Shown: positions 15,480-23,999, counted from the first letter of the stretch. The stretch: DNA of 32,244 nucleotides from Streptomyces sp. 15-116A (GCF_025290915.1 NZ_JAOCQE010000049.1:1-32244), one strand, 5' to 3'. Program-made: numbers and translations. The notes: generated by a model from the letters alone, not told the origin.

Positions 15480-17267
15480 ATGACCGACCTCACCAAGACC
15501 ACCACCACGCACAGCCCGGTCCTGCCGCTGTCGCCGGCCACCGCCCGTCTGGGCGTCCTCGCCGGCGCGGCCGTCGCCTTCGCCGGCACGATGATGCCCT
15601 GGACCTGGACCAGCGCCTACCCGGGCGACCTGACCGTGTGGGGCTACCCCGCCGAGCTCCAGGTCGTCACCCTCACCGGCGCCCTCCTCACAGCGCTGTT
15701 CGCCCTCGCCGGATACGGCATCCGCGGCCTGAAGTGGCTGACCCCCGGCGGCAAGAACAGCCCCGTGCTGCTCTTCGCCCTCGGCATGCTCGGCACCGTC
15801 GGCTACGCCATGGGCTCCATCTCCGCCGAGCTCGGCGGCATCGTCAACCTCGAACCCGGAGCCTGGGTCTCCGGCGTCGGCGCGCTCATCGCCGTACTCG
15901 CCGCCCTCGGCCTGCCCACCGAGGTGGCCCCCGAGGACGACGCGGGTATCTGGCAGCGGCTGCGCACCGCCACCAAGGCCCCCGAGCCCAAGCGGACGGC
16001 GAAGGAACTGCCCGCGTGGCTGGAGATCGTCGTGATCGCCGCCTCGTTCGCCATCGGCCTGTACGTCTTCGCGTACGGCATCGCCGCCGAGGCCGAGCTG
16101 TTCATCGGCACCCTGATCACCACCGTGTTCGGCGCCGTCGCCATCACCCGGGCGGGCCTGCTCGTCCGGCTCGGCTCCCTCACCGCCAAGCACCGCAACA
16201 TCACCATGGCCTCGGCCCTGGTCGCCGCGGCCTGCTTCCCCTTCACCCAGACCGACGACACCTACGCCCTCATCGGCGCCAACATCCTGATCTTCACCAC
16301 GGTGGCGCTGGGTCTGAACATCGTCGTCGGCCTCGCCGGCCTGCTCGACCTCGGTTACGTCGCCTTCCTCGGCGTCGGCGCCTACGCCGCCGCCCTGGTC
16401 TCCGGCGCCCCGACCTCCAGCATCGGCGTGCAGTTCCCGTTCTGGGCGGCCGTCCTCACCGGCGCCGTCGTCTCGCTGATCTTCGGCGTCCTCATCGGCG
16501 CCCCGACCCTGCGGCTGCGCGGCGACTACCTCGCCATCGTGACGCTGGGCTTCGGTGAGATCTTCCGCATCACCATGCTCAACCTGAACGGGAACACCGG
16601 CCCGGACGTCACCAACGGCTCCAACGGCATCCCGAACATCCCGGACCTGGAGTTCTTCGGGTTCAACTTCGGTGAGACGCACGAGTTCCTCGGCTTCCCC
16701 CTCGGCCGCCCCAGCAACTACTTCTTCCTGATGCTGCTGGTCATGGCCTTCGTGGTCCTGGTGTTCCGCCGCTCCGGCGACTCCCGGATCGGCCGCGCCT
16801 GGGTCGCCATCCGCGAGGACGAGACCGCCGCCACCGCCATGGGCATCAACGGCTTCCGCGTCAAGCTGATCGCCTTCGCCCTCGGCGCCACGCTCGCCGG
16901 CCTCGCCGGCACCGTGCAGGCACACCTGCAGTCCACCGTCACGCCCGAGCAGTACCAGTTCGCCAACTCGGTCCCGCCGAACTCGGCGTTCCTGCTCGCC
17001 GCCGTCATCCTCGGCGGCATGGGCACCATCAGCGGACCGCTCATCGGCGCGGCCCTGCTCTACCTGATCCCGAAGAAGCTGGAATTCCTCGAAGAGCTCC
17101 AGCTGCTCCTCTTCGGTCTCGCGCTCGTCCTGCTGATGCGCTTCCGTCCCGAGGGCATCGTCGCCAACAAGCGGGCCCAGCTGGAGTTCCACGAAACCGA
17201 CCAACTCGACGTACCCGATCAACGACTGCCCCAGGACACCGTCGGCGTCACCAAGGCGGGGGCGTGA
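15480..17267 (+). CDS. livM: Branched-chain amino acid ABC transporter permease LivM with long N-terminal membrane extension
   Basis: 595 aa, much longer than a basic LivM core. The core permease starts around residue 262 (YALIGANILIFTTVALGLNIVVGLAGLLDLGYVAFLGVGAYAAAL) and includes GAPTLRLRGDYLAIVTLGFGEI, the coupling region AWVAIREDETAATAMGIN and AAVILGGMGTISGPLIGA. Ahead of it are four extra hydrophobic segments (about 22-44, 60-80, 93-113, 126-146), an acidic then Lys-rich linker (about 147-178), and three more helices (about 180-252) that join the core. The first four-helix block, with MPWTWTSAYPGDLTVWGY between helices 1 and 2, looks like an add-on module of unknown role. ATG at 15480; TGA overlaps the livG GTG by 4 bp, indicating translational coupling. 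Confidence 0.93.
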   Translation: MTDLTKTTTTHSPVLPLSPATARLGVLAGAAVAFAGTMMPWTWTSAYPGDLTVWGYPAELQVVTLTGALLTALFALAGYGIRGLKWLTPGGKNSPVLLFALGMLGTVGYAMGSISAELGGIVNLEPGAWVSGVGALIAVLAALGLPTEVAPEDDAGIWQRLRTATKAPEPKRTAKELPAWLEIVVIAASFAIGLYVFAYGIAAEAELFIGTLITTVFGAVAITRAGLLVRLGSLTAKHRNITMASALVAAACFPFTQTDDTYALIGANILIFTTVALGLNIVVGLAGLLDLGYVAFLGVGAYAAALVSGAPTSSIGVQFPFWAAVLTGAVVSLIFGVLIGAPTLRLRGDYLAIVTLGFGEIFRITMLNLNGNTGPDVTNGSNGIPNIPDLEFFGFNFGETHEFLGFPLGRPSNYFFLMLLVMAFVVLVFRRSGDSRIGRAWVAIREDETAATAMGINGFRVKLIAFALGATLAGLAGTVQAHLQSTVTPEQYQFANSVPPNSAFLLAAVILGGMGTISGPLIGAALLYLIPKKLEFLEELQLLLFGLALVLLMRFRPEGIVANKRAQLEFHETDQLDVPDQRLPQDTVGVTKAGA

Positions 17268-18139
17268 ACACCATGACCACCACAACCACCACCACCGTCC
17301 TCGACGCCAGCGACGTCACGATGCGCTTCGGCGGCCTGACCGCCGTGCGCTCGGTGTCGCTCACCGTCGACAGCGGCGAGATCGTCGGCCTCATCGGCCC
17401 CAACGGCGCCGGCAAGACGACCTTCTTCAACTGCCTGACCGGTCTGTACGTCCCCACCGAAGGCAAGGTCAGCTACAAGGGCACCGTCCTGCCGCCCAAG
17501 CCGCACCTGGTGACCAAGGCGGGCATCGCCCGTACCTTCCAGAACATCCGGCTCTTCGCCAACATGACGGTCCTGGAGAACGTCCTCGTGGGACGTCACA
17601 CCCGGACCAAGGAAGGCCTCTGGTCGGCCCTGCTGCGCGGCCCCGGCTTCAAGAAGGCCGAAGCCGCCTCGCACGAGCGCGCCATGGAACTGCTGAAGTT
17701 CATCGGTCTCGCCCACAAGGCCGACCACCTGGCACGCAACCTGCCCTACGGCGAGCAGCGCAAGCTGGAGATCGCGCGCGCCCTCGCCTCCGAGCCCGGC
17801 CTGCTCCTGCTCGACGAGCCCACGGCCGGTATGAACCCGCAGGAGACCCGCGCGGCCGAGGAGCTCATCTTCGCCATCCGCGACCAGGGCATCGCCGTGC
17901 TCGTCATCGAGCACGACATGCGGTTCATCTTCAATCTCTGCGACCGCGTCGCCTGCCTCGTCCAGGGGGAGAAGCTCGTCGAGGGCACCCCCGAGGTCGT
18001 CCAGAGCGACGAACGCGTCGTCGCCGCCTACCTCGGCACCCCCTTCGAAGGAGCACCCGGGGCCGAGGAGGTCGCCGAGGTCGAGGCCGCGGAGACAGCA
18101 GCACCCAGCACCGACTCCCGCACGGAGGACGTCCAGTGA
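17264..18139 (+). CDS. livG: Branched-chain amino acid ABC transporter ATP-binding protein LivG
   Basis: 291 aa. Walker A GPNGAGKTT, Q-loop region IARTFQNIRLF, ABC signature LPYGEQRKLEIARALA (variant YGEQ, usual for LivG), Walker B LLLLDEPTAGMNP and switch His in IEHDMRF. The LivG-specific insert, LENVLVGRHTRTKEGLWSALLRGPGFKKAEA, is present. A C-terminal acidic tail, EGAPGAEEVAEVEAAE, is unusual and probably flexible. I chose the GTG at 17264 that overlaps livM (GTGA) because AAGGCGG sits 4 nt upstream; the ATG at 17273 is the alternative. It powers import together with LivF at the cytoplasmic face of LivHM. Confidence 0.94.
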   Translation: MNTMTTTTTTTVLDASDVTMRFGGLTAVRSVSLTVDSGEIVGLIGPNGAGKTTFFNCLTGLYVPTEGKVSYKGTVLPPKPHLVTKAGIARTFQNIRLFANMTVLENVLVGRHTRTKEGLWSALLRGPGFKKAEAASHERAMELLKFIGLAHKADHLARNLPYGEQRKLEIARALASEPGLLLLDEPTAGMNPQETRAAEELIFAIRDQGIAVLVIEHDMRFIFNLCDRVACLVQGEKLVEGTPEVVQSDERVVAAYLGTPFEGAPGAEEVAEVEAAETAAPSTDSRTEDVQ

Positions 18140-18852
18140 CCGCACTGCTCGAGGTCGAGGACCTCAGGGTCGCCTACGGCAAGATCGAGGCCGTCAAGGG
18201 CATCTCCTTCAGCGTGGAGGCCGGACAGGTCGTCACCCTCATCGGCACCAACGGTGCGGGCAAGACCACCACGCTGCGCACCCTGTCCGGACTGCTCAAG
18301 CCGCTGTCCGGAAAGATCACCTTCGACGGGAAGCCCCTCGCCAACATCCCCGCGCACAAGATCGTCGCGCTGGGCATGGCCCACTCCCCCGAAGGCCGGC
18401 ACATCTTCCCGCGCCTGACCATCGAGGAGAACCTCCAGCTCGGCGCCTTCCTGCGGGACGACAAGGAAGGCATCCAGAAGGACATCCAGCGCGCCTACGA
18501 CCTCTTCCCCATCCTCGGGGAACGCCGCAAGCAGGCCGCGGGCACCCTCTCCGGCGGTGAGCAGCAGATGCTCGCCATGGGCAGGGCGCTGATGTCCCAG
18601 CCGAAGCTGCTCATGCTCGACGAGCCCTCCATGGGTCTGTCGCCGATCATGATGCAGAAGATCATGGCGACCATCGCCGAGCTGAAGTCGCAGGGCACCA
18701 CCATCCTGCTCGTCGAGCAGAACGCCCAGGCGGCGCTGTCCCTCGCGGACCACGGCCATGTGATGGAGGTCGGCAACATCGTCCTGTCCGGCACGGGCCA
18801 GGACCTGCTGCACGACGAGTCCGTCCGCAAGGCCTACCTCGGCGAGGACTGA
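18136..18852 (+). CDS. livF: Branched-chain amino acid ABC transporter ATP-binding protein LivF
   Basis: 238 aa, standard for LivF. LLEVEDLRVAYGKIEAVKGISF, Walker A GTNGAGKTT, LivF motif MAHSPEGRHIFPRLTIEENL, signature LSGGEQQMLAMGRALM, Walker B LLMLDEPSMGLSP, and EQNAQAALSLAD, in which Gln replaces the usual switch His as is common in LivF. The GTG at 18136 overlaps the livG stop (GTGA) and has GGAGGA upstream, so translation is coupled. Last gene of the operon, followed by a bidirectional terminator. Confidence 0.95.
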   Translation: MTALLEVEDLRVAYGKIEAVKGISFSVEAGQVVTLIGTNGAGKTTTLRTLSGLLKPLSGKITFDGKPLANIPAHKIVALGMAHSPEGRHIFPRLTIEENLQLGAFLRDDKEGIQKDIQRAYDLFPILGERRKQAAGTLSGGEQQMLAMGRALMSQPKLLMLDEPSMGLSPIMMQKIMATIAELKSQGTTILLVEQNAQAALSLADHGHVMEVGNIVLSGTGQDLLHDESVRKAYLGED

Positions 18853-18869
18853 TCCGGCGGCACCGCACC

Positions 18870-18916
18870 ACGACGAGGCCCGCGCCCCCTGCTCAGGGGA
18901 CGCGGGCCTTCGTCGT
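18870..18916. terminator. Bidirectional terminator between livF and the response regulator
   Basis: Left arm ACGACGAGGCCCGCG (18870-18884) pairs with CGCGGGCC and TCGTCGT (18901-18916) with a one-base bulge. CCCCT/AGGGG extends the stem inside. It sits in the 78-bp gap between convergent genes. Confidence 0.88.
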
Positions 18917-18930
18917 ACCGTCGGGAGGGC

Positions 18931-19587
18931 TCAGCCCTTCGACGCCTTCTTCTCCTCCGCGTCGTCGATGACCGCCTGCGCCACCTGCTGCATCGACATC
19001 CGCCGGTCCATGGACGTCTTCTGGATCCAGCGGAACGCGGCCGGCTCGGTCAGCCCGTACTGGGTCTGCAGCACCGACTTCGCGCGGTCCACCAGCTTGC
19101 GCGTCTCCAGCCGCTGGCTCAGGTCCGCGACCTCGCGCTCCAGCTCCTTCAGTTCCGTGAACCGGGAGACGGCCATCTCGATCGCGGGGACGACATCGCT
19201 CTTGCTGAACGGCTTGACGAGATACGCCATGGCACCGGCGTCCCGCGCCCGCTCCACCAGGTCGCGCTGGGAGAACGCGGTCAGCATCAGCACCGGGGCG
19301 ATCCGCTCCTCGGCGATCTTCTCGGCCGCGGAGATGCCGTCCAGCTTGGGCATCTTCACATCGAGGATCACCAGGTCGGGCTGGTGCTCACGGGCCAGCT
19401 CGATGGCCTGCTCACCGTCCCCGGCCTCACCGACGACGGTGTAGCCCTCCTCCTCCAGCATCTCTTTGAGGTCGAGCCGGATCAGCGCCTCGTCCTCGGC
19501 GATCACGACGCGGGTCGTCATCGGAGGCACGTGCGACTTGTCGTCTTCTGGCACGTCTACAGGCTGGTGCGACTCGGGGGCGCTCAC
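18931..19587 (-). CDS. pdtaR: ANTAR-domain response regulator (PdtaR-like)
   Basis: 218 aa. Receiver domain about 24-140: acidic pair Glu31-Asp32 in VVIAEDEALIRLDL, phospho-acceptor Asp76 in LVILDVKMP, Thr103 in LMLTAF, Lys125 in YLVKPF. A coiled linker (LKELEREVADLSQRLE) leads to an ANTAR RNA-binding domain (about 145-207, ending in QKTSMDRRMSMQQVAQAVID). This is the PdtaR/AmiR-NasR design: phosphorylation promotes dimerisation and binding to paired-hairpin RNA, giving antitermination. The cognate kinase (PdtaS type) is not in the window. The GTG at 19587 has CAAGGAGC upstream; the 22 residues before the receiver are Pro/Asp-rich and disordered, and a start at the internal MTTRVV cannot be excluded. 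It is transcribed toward livF. Confidence 0.93.
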   Translation of the reverse strand: MSAPESHQPVDVPEDDKSHVPPMTTRVVIAEDEALIRLDLKEMLEEEGYTVVGEAGDGEQAIELAREHQPDLVILDVKMPKLDGISAAEKIAEERIAPVLMLTAFSQRDLVERARDAGAMAYLVKPFSKSDVVPAIEMAVSRFTELKELEREVADLSQRLETRKLVDRAKSVLQTQYGLTEPAAFRWIQKTSMDRRMSMQQVAQAVIDDAEEKKASKG

Positions 19588-19620
19588 GTGGGCTCCTTGG
19601 TGCGGGGCAGACCGGTACTG

Positions 19621-19651
19621 CTGACAAGAGCGTACCTAGCTGCGGTAAGGT
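19621..19651 (+). promoter_or_regulatory. Candidate housekeeping promoter of the tRNA gene
   Basis: CTGACA at 19621-19626 and TAAGGT at 19646-19651, spacer 19 bp, slightly long. Initiation would be about 35 nt before the tRNA. The tRNA lacks any other upstream gene on this strand within reach, so it needs a promoter here. Confidence 0.5.
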
Positions 19652-19692
19652 GGGGGCACGGCGGGTGACCGTCGACCTTCATTTCCAAGGGA

Positions 19693-19765
19693 GCCCCGGT
19701 AGCCCAGCGGTAGAGGCAATGGTCTCAAACACCATACAGCGTCGGTTCGAATCCGACCCGGGGTA
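19693..19765 (+). tRNA. tRNA with anticodon CAA (tRNA-Leu by anticodon), 73 nt, short variable loop
   Basis: Acceptor GCCCCGG/CCGGGGT (first pair G-U) with A73; D arm with three G-C pairs (GCC/GGC); anticodon stem ATGGT/ACCAT with loop CTCAAAC, giving CAA at positions 34-36; T arm GTCGG-TTCGAAT-CCGAC. The variable region is only ACAGC (5 nt). Bacterial tRNA-Leu normally has a long variable arm (class II, about 82-88 nt), so this is a class I body with a leucine anticodon reading UUG. CCA is not encoded. All stems pair well, so it does not look like a decayed copy. It is convergent with pyk. Confidence 0.88.
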
Positions 19766-19788
19766 CTTTTCCTCCGGTTCCAAGGTCG

Positions 19789-21225
19789 TCACTTGAGACT
19801 GTCGTCCTCGCCGATCCGGTGAACGCGGACCAGATTGGTCGAGCCCGGGACGCCCGGCGGTGAGCCCGCCGTGATGATCACCACGTCGCCCCGCTCGCAG
19901 CGGCCGTACGTCGTCAGCAGCTCGTCCACCTGGTCGACCATCGCGTCCGTGGAGTCCACGTGCGGTCCCAGGAAGGTCTCCACCCCCCACGACAGGCTGA
20001 GCTGTGAGCGGGTGGCCGGTTCCGGGGTGAAGGCGAGGAGGGGGATCGGGGAACGGTAGCGGGAGAGGCGGCGGGCCGTGTCTCCGGACTGGGTGAAGGC
20101 GACCAGGAATTTCGCGCCCAGGAAGTCGCCGATCTCCGCCGCCGCGCGGGCCACCGCCCCGCCCTGCGTGCGGGGCTTGTTGCGTTCGGTCAGCGGCGGC
20201 AGGCCCTTGGCGAGGATGTCCTCCTCGGCCGCCGCCACGATGCGGGACATGGTGCGGACCGTCTCGACGGCGTACTTGCCGACGCTGGTCTCGCCGGAGA
20301 GCATCACCGCGTCCGTGCCGTCGATCACCGCGTTGGCGACGTCGGATGCCTCCGCGCGGGTGGGACGGGCGCTGTCGATCATCGAGTCGAGCATCTGGGT
20401 CGCGACGATCACCGGCTTGGCGTTGCGCTTGGCGAGTTTGATGGCGCGCTTCTGGACGATCGGGACCTGCTCCAGGGGCATTTCGACGCCGAGGTCGCCG
20501 CGGGCCACCATCAGGGCGTCGAAGGCGGCCACGATCTCGTCGATGTTCTCGACCGCCTGGGGCTTCTCGATCTTGGCGATGACGGGGAGGCGGCGGCCCT
20601 CCTCGTCCATGATGCGGTGGACGTCCCTGATGTCGCGTCCGGAGCGGACGAAGGACAGGGCGATCAGATCGAAGCCGGTGGTCAGCGCCCAGCGCAGATC
20701 GTCCTCGTCCTTCTTGGACAGGGCGGGGACGGAGAGCGCGACGCCGGGCAGGTTGAGGCCCTTGTGGTCGGAGACCACGCCGCCTTCGAGGACGGTGGTG
20801 TGCACGCGGGGGCCTTCGACGGCGGTGACCTGGAGGGTGACCTTGCCGTCGTCGACGAGGATGCGCTCACCGGGAGTGACGTCCTCGGCGAGTCCGGCGT
20901 ACGTGGTGCCGCAGCGCTGGCGGTCGCCCTCGACGCCCTCCTCGACGGTGATGGTGAAGGTGTCGCCGCGTTCAAGGAGTACGGGACCTTCGGCGAAGCG
21001 GCCGAGCCGGATTTTCGGGCCCTGAAGGTCCGCGAGGACGCCGACGCTGCGGCCGGTCTCGTCGGCCGCCTTCCGGACGCGCTGGTAACGCGCCTCGTGT
21101 TCGGCGTGCGTGCCGTGGCTGAGGTTGAAACGGGCGACGTCCATCCCCGCGTCGACCAGCGCTTTGATCTGGTCGTAGGAGTCGGTGGCGGGCCCCAGTG
21201 TGCAGACGATTTTCGCTCGGCGCAT
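19789..21225 (-). CDS. pyk: Pyruvate kinase
   Basis: 478 aa, full length. N-terminal MRRAKIVCTLGPATDS, the ARFNLSHGTH active-site strand (Arg32, Asn34, Ser36), ADLQGPKIRLG, the B domain lid (about 70-165), then IAKIEKPQAVENIDEI with the catalytic Lys and metal-binding Glu, ARGDLGVEMPLEQVPIVQK, and ATQMLDSMIDSARPTRAEASDVANAVIDGTDAVMLSGETSVG. The C-terminal allosteric domain is present (SGDTARRLSRYRSPIPLLAFTP). Converts phosphoenolpyruvate and ADP to pyruvate and ATP in glycolysis. No ribosome site precedes the ATG; a TAGGCT -10 hexamer ends 6 nt before it, so the transcript may be leaderless. Streptomyces often carry two pyk genes; this matches the pyk-near-liv locus I remember. Confidence 0.97.
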   Translation of the reverse strand: MRRAKIVCTLGPATDSYDQIKALVDAGMDVARFNLSHGTHAEHEARYQRVRKAADETGRSVGVLADLQGPKIRLGRFAEGPVLLERGDTFTITVEEGVEGDRQRCGTTYAGLAEDVTPGERILVDDGKVTLQVTAVEGPRVHTTVLEGGVVSDHKGLNLPGVALSVPALSKKDEDDLRWALTTGFDLIALSFVRSGRDIRDVHRIMDEEGRRLPVIAKIEKPQAVENIDEIVAAFDALMVARGDLGVEMPLEQVPIVQKRAIKLAKRNAKPVIVATQMLDSMIDSARPTRAEASDVANAVIDGTDAVMLSGETSVGKYAVETVRTMSRIVAAAEEDILAKGLPPLTERNKPRTQGGAVARAAAEIGDFLGAKFLVAFTQSGDTARRLSRYRSPIPLLAFTPEPATRSQLSLSWGVETFLGPHVDSTDAMVDQVDELLTTYGRCERGDVVIITAGSPPGVPGSTNLVRVHRIGEDDSLK

Positions 21226-21231
21226 GGGTCG

Positions 21232-21259
21232 AGCCTAGGGCTTACCGATGGGTAGTCAG
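21232..21259 (-). promoter_or_regulatory. Candidate promoter for a leaderless pyk mRNA
   Basis: On the minus strand, CTGACT (21254-21259), a 16-bp spacer and TAGGCT (21232-21237), then 6 nt to the pyk ATG. Transcription would begin at or next to the start codon, which fits the absence of a ribosome site. Confidence 0.55.
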
Positions 21260-21375
21260 GGAGTTGCGCGTGGCGGCCCAACGGACGGGCGATGAAAGGC
21301 CGTTGACAAGAAATGAATTCGAAAGACGGTTCTAGGTGTGCTGCCCGGTGCTGGGCTTGGTCCGCGTCCCCCTTC

Positions 21376-22056
21376 TCACAGGCTCGGCGGCACCATCGTG
21401 AACCGGGCGTTGATCTCGGCGTGGAGATGCTGCCGCCGGGGTTCGAGGTCGAGCGCCGGGGGTGCGGTGTCCTCGGCGGACGCGGCGAAGTCCATGCTGC
21501 GGGCGGCGTAGGCCGGAGGGTGGGGCAGTTCCGTGCCGGTGTCGGCGAGTTCGATGAGGGCGGCGAGTGAGGTGCCGAGGGCCTCGGCGTAGGCGCGGGC
21601 GCGCTGGACCGCTTCGCGCACCGCCAGCCGGCGGGCCTCGCCGTAGGCCGGGGAGTCGGGGCGCAGCGCCCACCAGGGGCCGTCGACGCGGGTGAGTTCC
21701 AGGTCGGCGAGGCGGGTGACCAGTTCGCCGAGGGCGGTGAAGTCGCCCAGTTCGGCGGTGAGGTGGACGGTGCCGTGGTAGGTGCGGACGCGTTCGCCGC
21801 GGCCGTGCTTGGTGAGTTCGGGGGTGACGGTGAGGGCGCCGGTCTCGAGGTGTTCGACGGCGTCGCCGTAGCTCTTGATCAGGTCGAGGACCGAGGCGTT
21901 GCGGCGGGTGAGGTCGTCGAGGGTGCCGCGCCGGTCGCGGCCCCGGGCGGTGAGGGTGACGCCGATGCGGGCGATCTCGGGGGCCACGTCGAGGTGGGCC
22001 TCGCCGCGGACGGTGAGGTGGGGGGTCTCGGGGGTGCCGTAGGGGGTGGCCGTCAT
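21376..22056 (-). CDS. SIMPL (DUF541) domain protein
   Basis: 226 aa. PHLTVRGEAHLDVAPEIARIGVTLTARGRDRRGTLDDL is the SIMPL/DUF541 N-terminal strand-helix pattern; LETGALTVTPEL, the RTYHGTVHLTAELGDF block and GEARRLAVREAVQRARAYAEALG complete it. The fold is found in proteins such as E. coli YggE and BP26, several of which are periplasmic and linked to oxidative stress or signalling, but this copy has no signal peptide and looks cytoplasmic. The ATG at 22056 is chosen from the homology region; a TTG at 22086 in the same frame is possible. Neither has a clear ribosome site. It is divergent from the nucleotidase gene across 137 bp. Confidence 0.85.
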   Translation of the reverse strand: MTATPYGTPETPHLTVRGEAHLDVAPEIARIGVTLTARGRDRRGTLDDLTRRNASVLDLIKSYGDAVEHLETGALTVTPELTKHGRGERVRTYHGTVHLTAELGDFTALGELVTRLADLELTRVDGPWWALRPDSPAYGEARRLAVREAVQRARAYAEALGTSLAALIELADTGTELPHPPAYAARSMDFAASAEDTAPPALDLEPRRQHLHAEINARFTMVPPSL

Positions 22057-22193
22057 ACGGACAGTGTGCCGGTCACCGGATCGCAACGTGAGGGGACTGT
22101 TGCCGCTGGGCGTGTTCAGGTCAGAATCAGCGGGCGAGTCTACGCGCGTTGCTGCGTGGGACGTTCCGAGTCGCTGTACGAGGGGAAACTGAC

Positions 22194-23999
22194 ATGCCGT
22201 TGAACCGCCGGAAGTTCCTGGAGAGGTCCGCCGTGACGGGAGCGGGGGTGGCGCTGGCGGCCGGGGTGACGGCTCCCACGGCGACGGCCGCCGGGGCGGG
22301 GCGGAGCAAGAAGCGGCCGAAGCGGTACGCGCTGACCGTGATGGGGACGACCGACCTGCACGGGCACGTCTTCAACTGGGACTACTTCAAGGACGCGGAG
22401 TACTCCGACAAGGACGGCAACGCCCAGGGTCTGGCCCGGATCTCGACGCTGGTGAACCAGGTCCGCGCGGAGAAGGGCCGGCGCAACACCCTGCTGCTGG
22501 ACGCGGGCGACACCATCCAGGGCACCCCGCTGACGTACTACTACGCCAAGGTCGACCCGATCACCGCCCAGGGCGGCCCGGTGCATCCGATGGCGCAGGC
22601 GATGAACGCCATCGGGTACGACGCGGTGGCGCTCGGCAACCACGAGTTCAACTACGGCATCGAGACGCTGCGGACGTTCGAGGAGCAGTGCGACTTCCCG
22701 CTGCTCGGCGCGAACGCGCTGGACGCGAAGACGCTGAGGCCCGCCTTCCCGCCGTACTTCATGAAGACCTTCCGGGTGAAGGGCGCGCCGCCGGTGAAGG
22801 TGGCGGTGCTGGGGCTGACCAACCCGGGCATCGCGATCTGGGACAAGGCGTACGTCCAGGGGAAGCTGACGTTCCCGGGCCTGGAGGAGCAGGCGGCGAA
22901 GTGGGTGCCGAAGCTGCGGTCGATGGGCGCGGACGTCGTGGTGGTGTCGGCGCACTCGGGGTCCTCGGGCACCTCGTCGTACGGGGATCAGCTGCCGTAC
23001 GTCGAGAACGCGGCGGCGAACGTCGCGCGGCAGGTGCCCGGGATCGACGCGATCCTGGTCGGGCACGCCCATGTGGAGATCCCCGAGCTGCGGGTGACCA
23101 ACGAGAAGACCGGCAAGGACGTCGTGCTGTCGGAGCCGCTGTGCTACGCCGAGCGGCTGACCCTGTTCGACATCGAGCTGGCCTTCGAACGGGGCCGGTG
23201 GCAGGTCGAGTCGGTGAAGGCGTCGCTGCGGGACTCGAAGACGGTCGAGGACGACCCGCGGATCACCAAGCTGCTCACGGACGAGCACGAGAAGGTCGTC
23301 GCGTACGTCAACCAGGTGGTGGGCACGGCGACCGAGACGCTCACGACCGTCGAGGCGCGCTACAAGGACGCGCCGATCATCGACCTGATCACCAAGGTGC
23401 AGGAGGACGTCGTCAAGGCGGCCCTCGCCGGCACCGAGCACGCCTCCCTGCCGGTGCTGTCGCAGGCGTCGCCGGGATCGCGGACGTCCGCGATCCCGGC
23501 GGGCGACGTGACGATCCGGGACCTGTCGAGCCTGTACGTGTACGACAACACGCTGGTCGCCAAGCTGATGACGGGCGCGCAGCTGCGGGCGTACCTGGAG
23601 TACTCGGCCGAGTACTTCGTGCAGACGGCGGCCGGGGCCCCGGTGGACGTGGCGAAGCTGACCAACGCGGGCGGCCGTCCGGACTACAACTACGACTACG
23701 TGTCCGGTCTGACGTACGACATCGACATCGCCCAGCCGGCCGGCGCGCGGATCAAGAACCTGTCCTACGGGGGTGCCCCGCTGGACGACGCGCAGCGGTT
23801 CGTGTTCGCGGTGAACAACTACCGGGCGAACGGCGGCGGCGCGTTCCCGCATGTGGCGTCGGCGCCGGAGCTGTGGTCGGAGTCGACGGAGATCCGCACC
23901 CGGATCGCGGAGTGGGTCACGGCGAAGGGTGTGCTGGACCCGAAGGACTTCGCCTCGGTGGACTGGCGGCTGACCCGGGACGGCACGCCGGTGTTCTGA
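22194..23999 (+). CDS. Tat-exported 5'-nucleotidase / 2',3'-cyclic phosphodiesterase family metallophosphoesterase
   Basis: 601 aa. Twin-arginine signal NRRKFLERSAVTGAGVALAAG, cleaved near residue 32. The calcineurin-like phosphoesterase domain (about 45-310) has TTDLHGHVF (Asp54, His56), LLDAGDTIQG (Asp103 or Asp106), ALGNHEFNYG (Asn149, His150), VSAHSG and VGHAHVEI as dimetal-site motifs. The C-terminal 5'-nucleotidase substrate-binding domain (about 360-580) includes TNAGGRPDYNYDYVSGLTYDIDIAQPAGARI and FVFAVNNYRANGGGAFPH. These enzymes release phosphate and nucleosides from extracellular nucleotides. The ATG at 22194 has GAGGGGAAA upstream; the in-frame extension to 22149 would displace the Tat signal. 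It converges on the N-hydroxylase gene with a 29-bp gap. Confidence 0.93.
   Translation: MPLNRRKFLERSAVTGAGVALAAGVTAPTATAAGAGRSKKRPKRYALTVMGTTDLHGHVFNWDYFKDAEYSDKDGNAQGLARISTLVNQVRAEKGRRNTLLLDAGDTIQGTPLTYYYAKVDPITAQGGPVHPMAQAMNAIGYDAVALGNHEFNYGIETLRTFEEQCDFPLLGANALDAKTLRPAFPPYFMKTFRVKGAPPVKVAVLGLTNPGIAIWDKAYVQGKLTFPGLEEQAAKWVPKLRSMGADVVVVSAHSGSSGTSSYGDQLPYVENAAANVARQVPGIDAILVGHAHVEIPELRVTNEKTGKDVVLSEPLCYAERLTLFDIELAFERGRWQVESVKASLRDSKTVEDDPRITKLLTDEHEKVVAYVNQVVGTATETLTTVEARYKDAPIIDLITKVQEDVVKAALAGTEHASLPVLSQASPGSRTSAIPAGDVTIRDLSSLYVYDNTLVAKLMTGAQLRAYLEYSAEYFVQTAAGAPVDVAKLTNAGGRPDYNYDYVSGLTYDIDIAQPAGARIKNLSYGGAPLDDAQRFVFAVNNYRANGGGAFPHVASAPELWSESTEIRTRIAEWVTAKGVLDPKDFASVDWRLTRDGTPVF

Noticed and set aside
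15336..17285. 649-aa open frame opposite livM
   Set aside because: Glu/Gly/Asp-rich antisense shadow of a membrane protein gene with clear LivM motifs.
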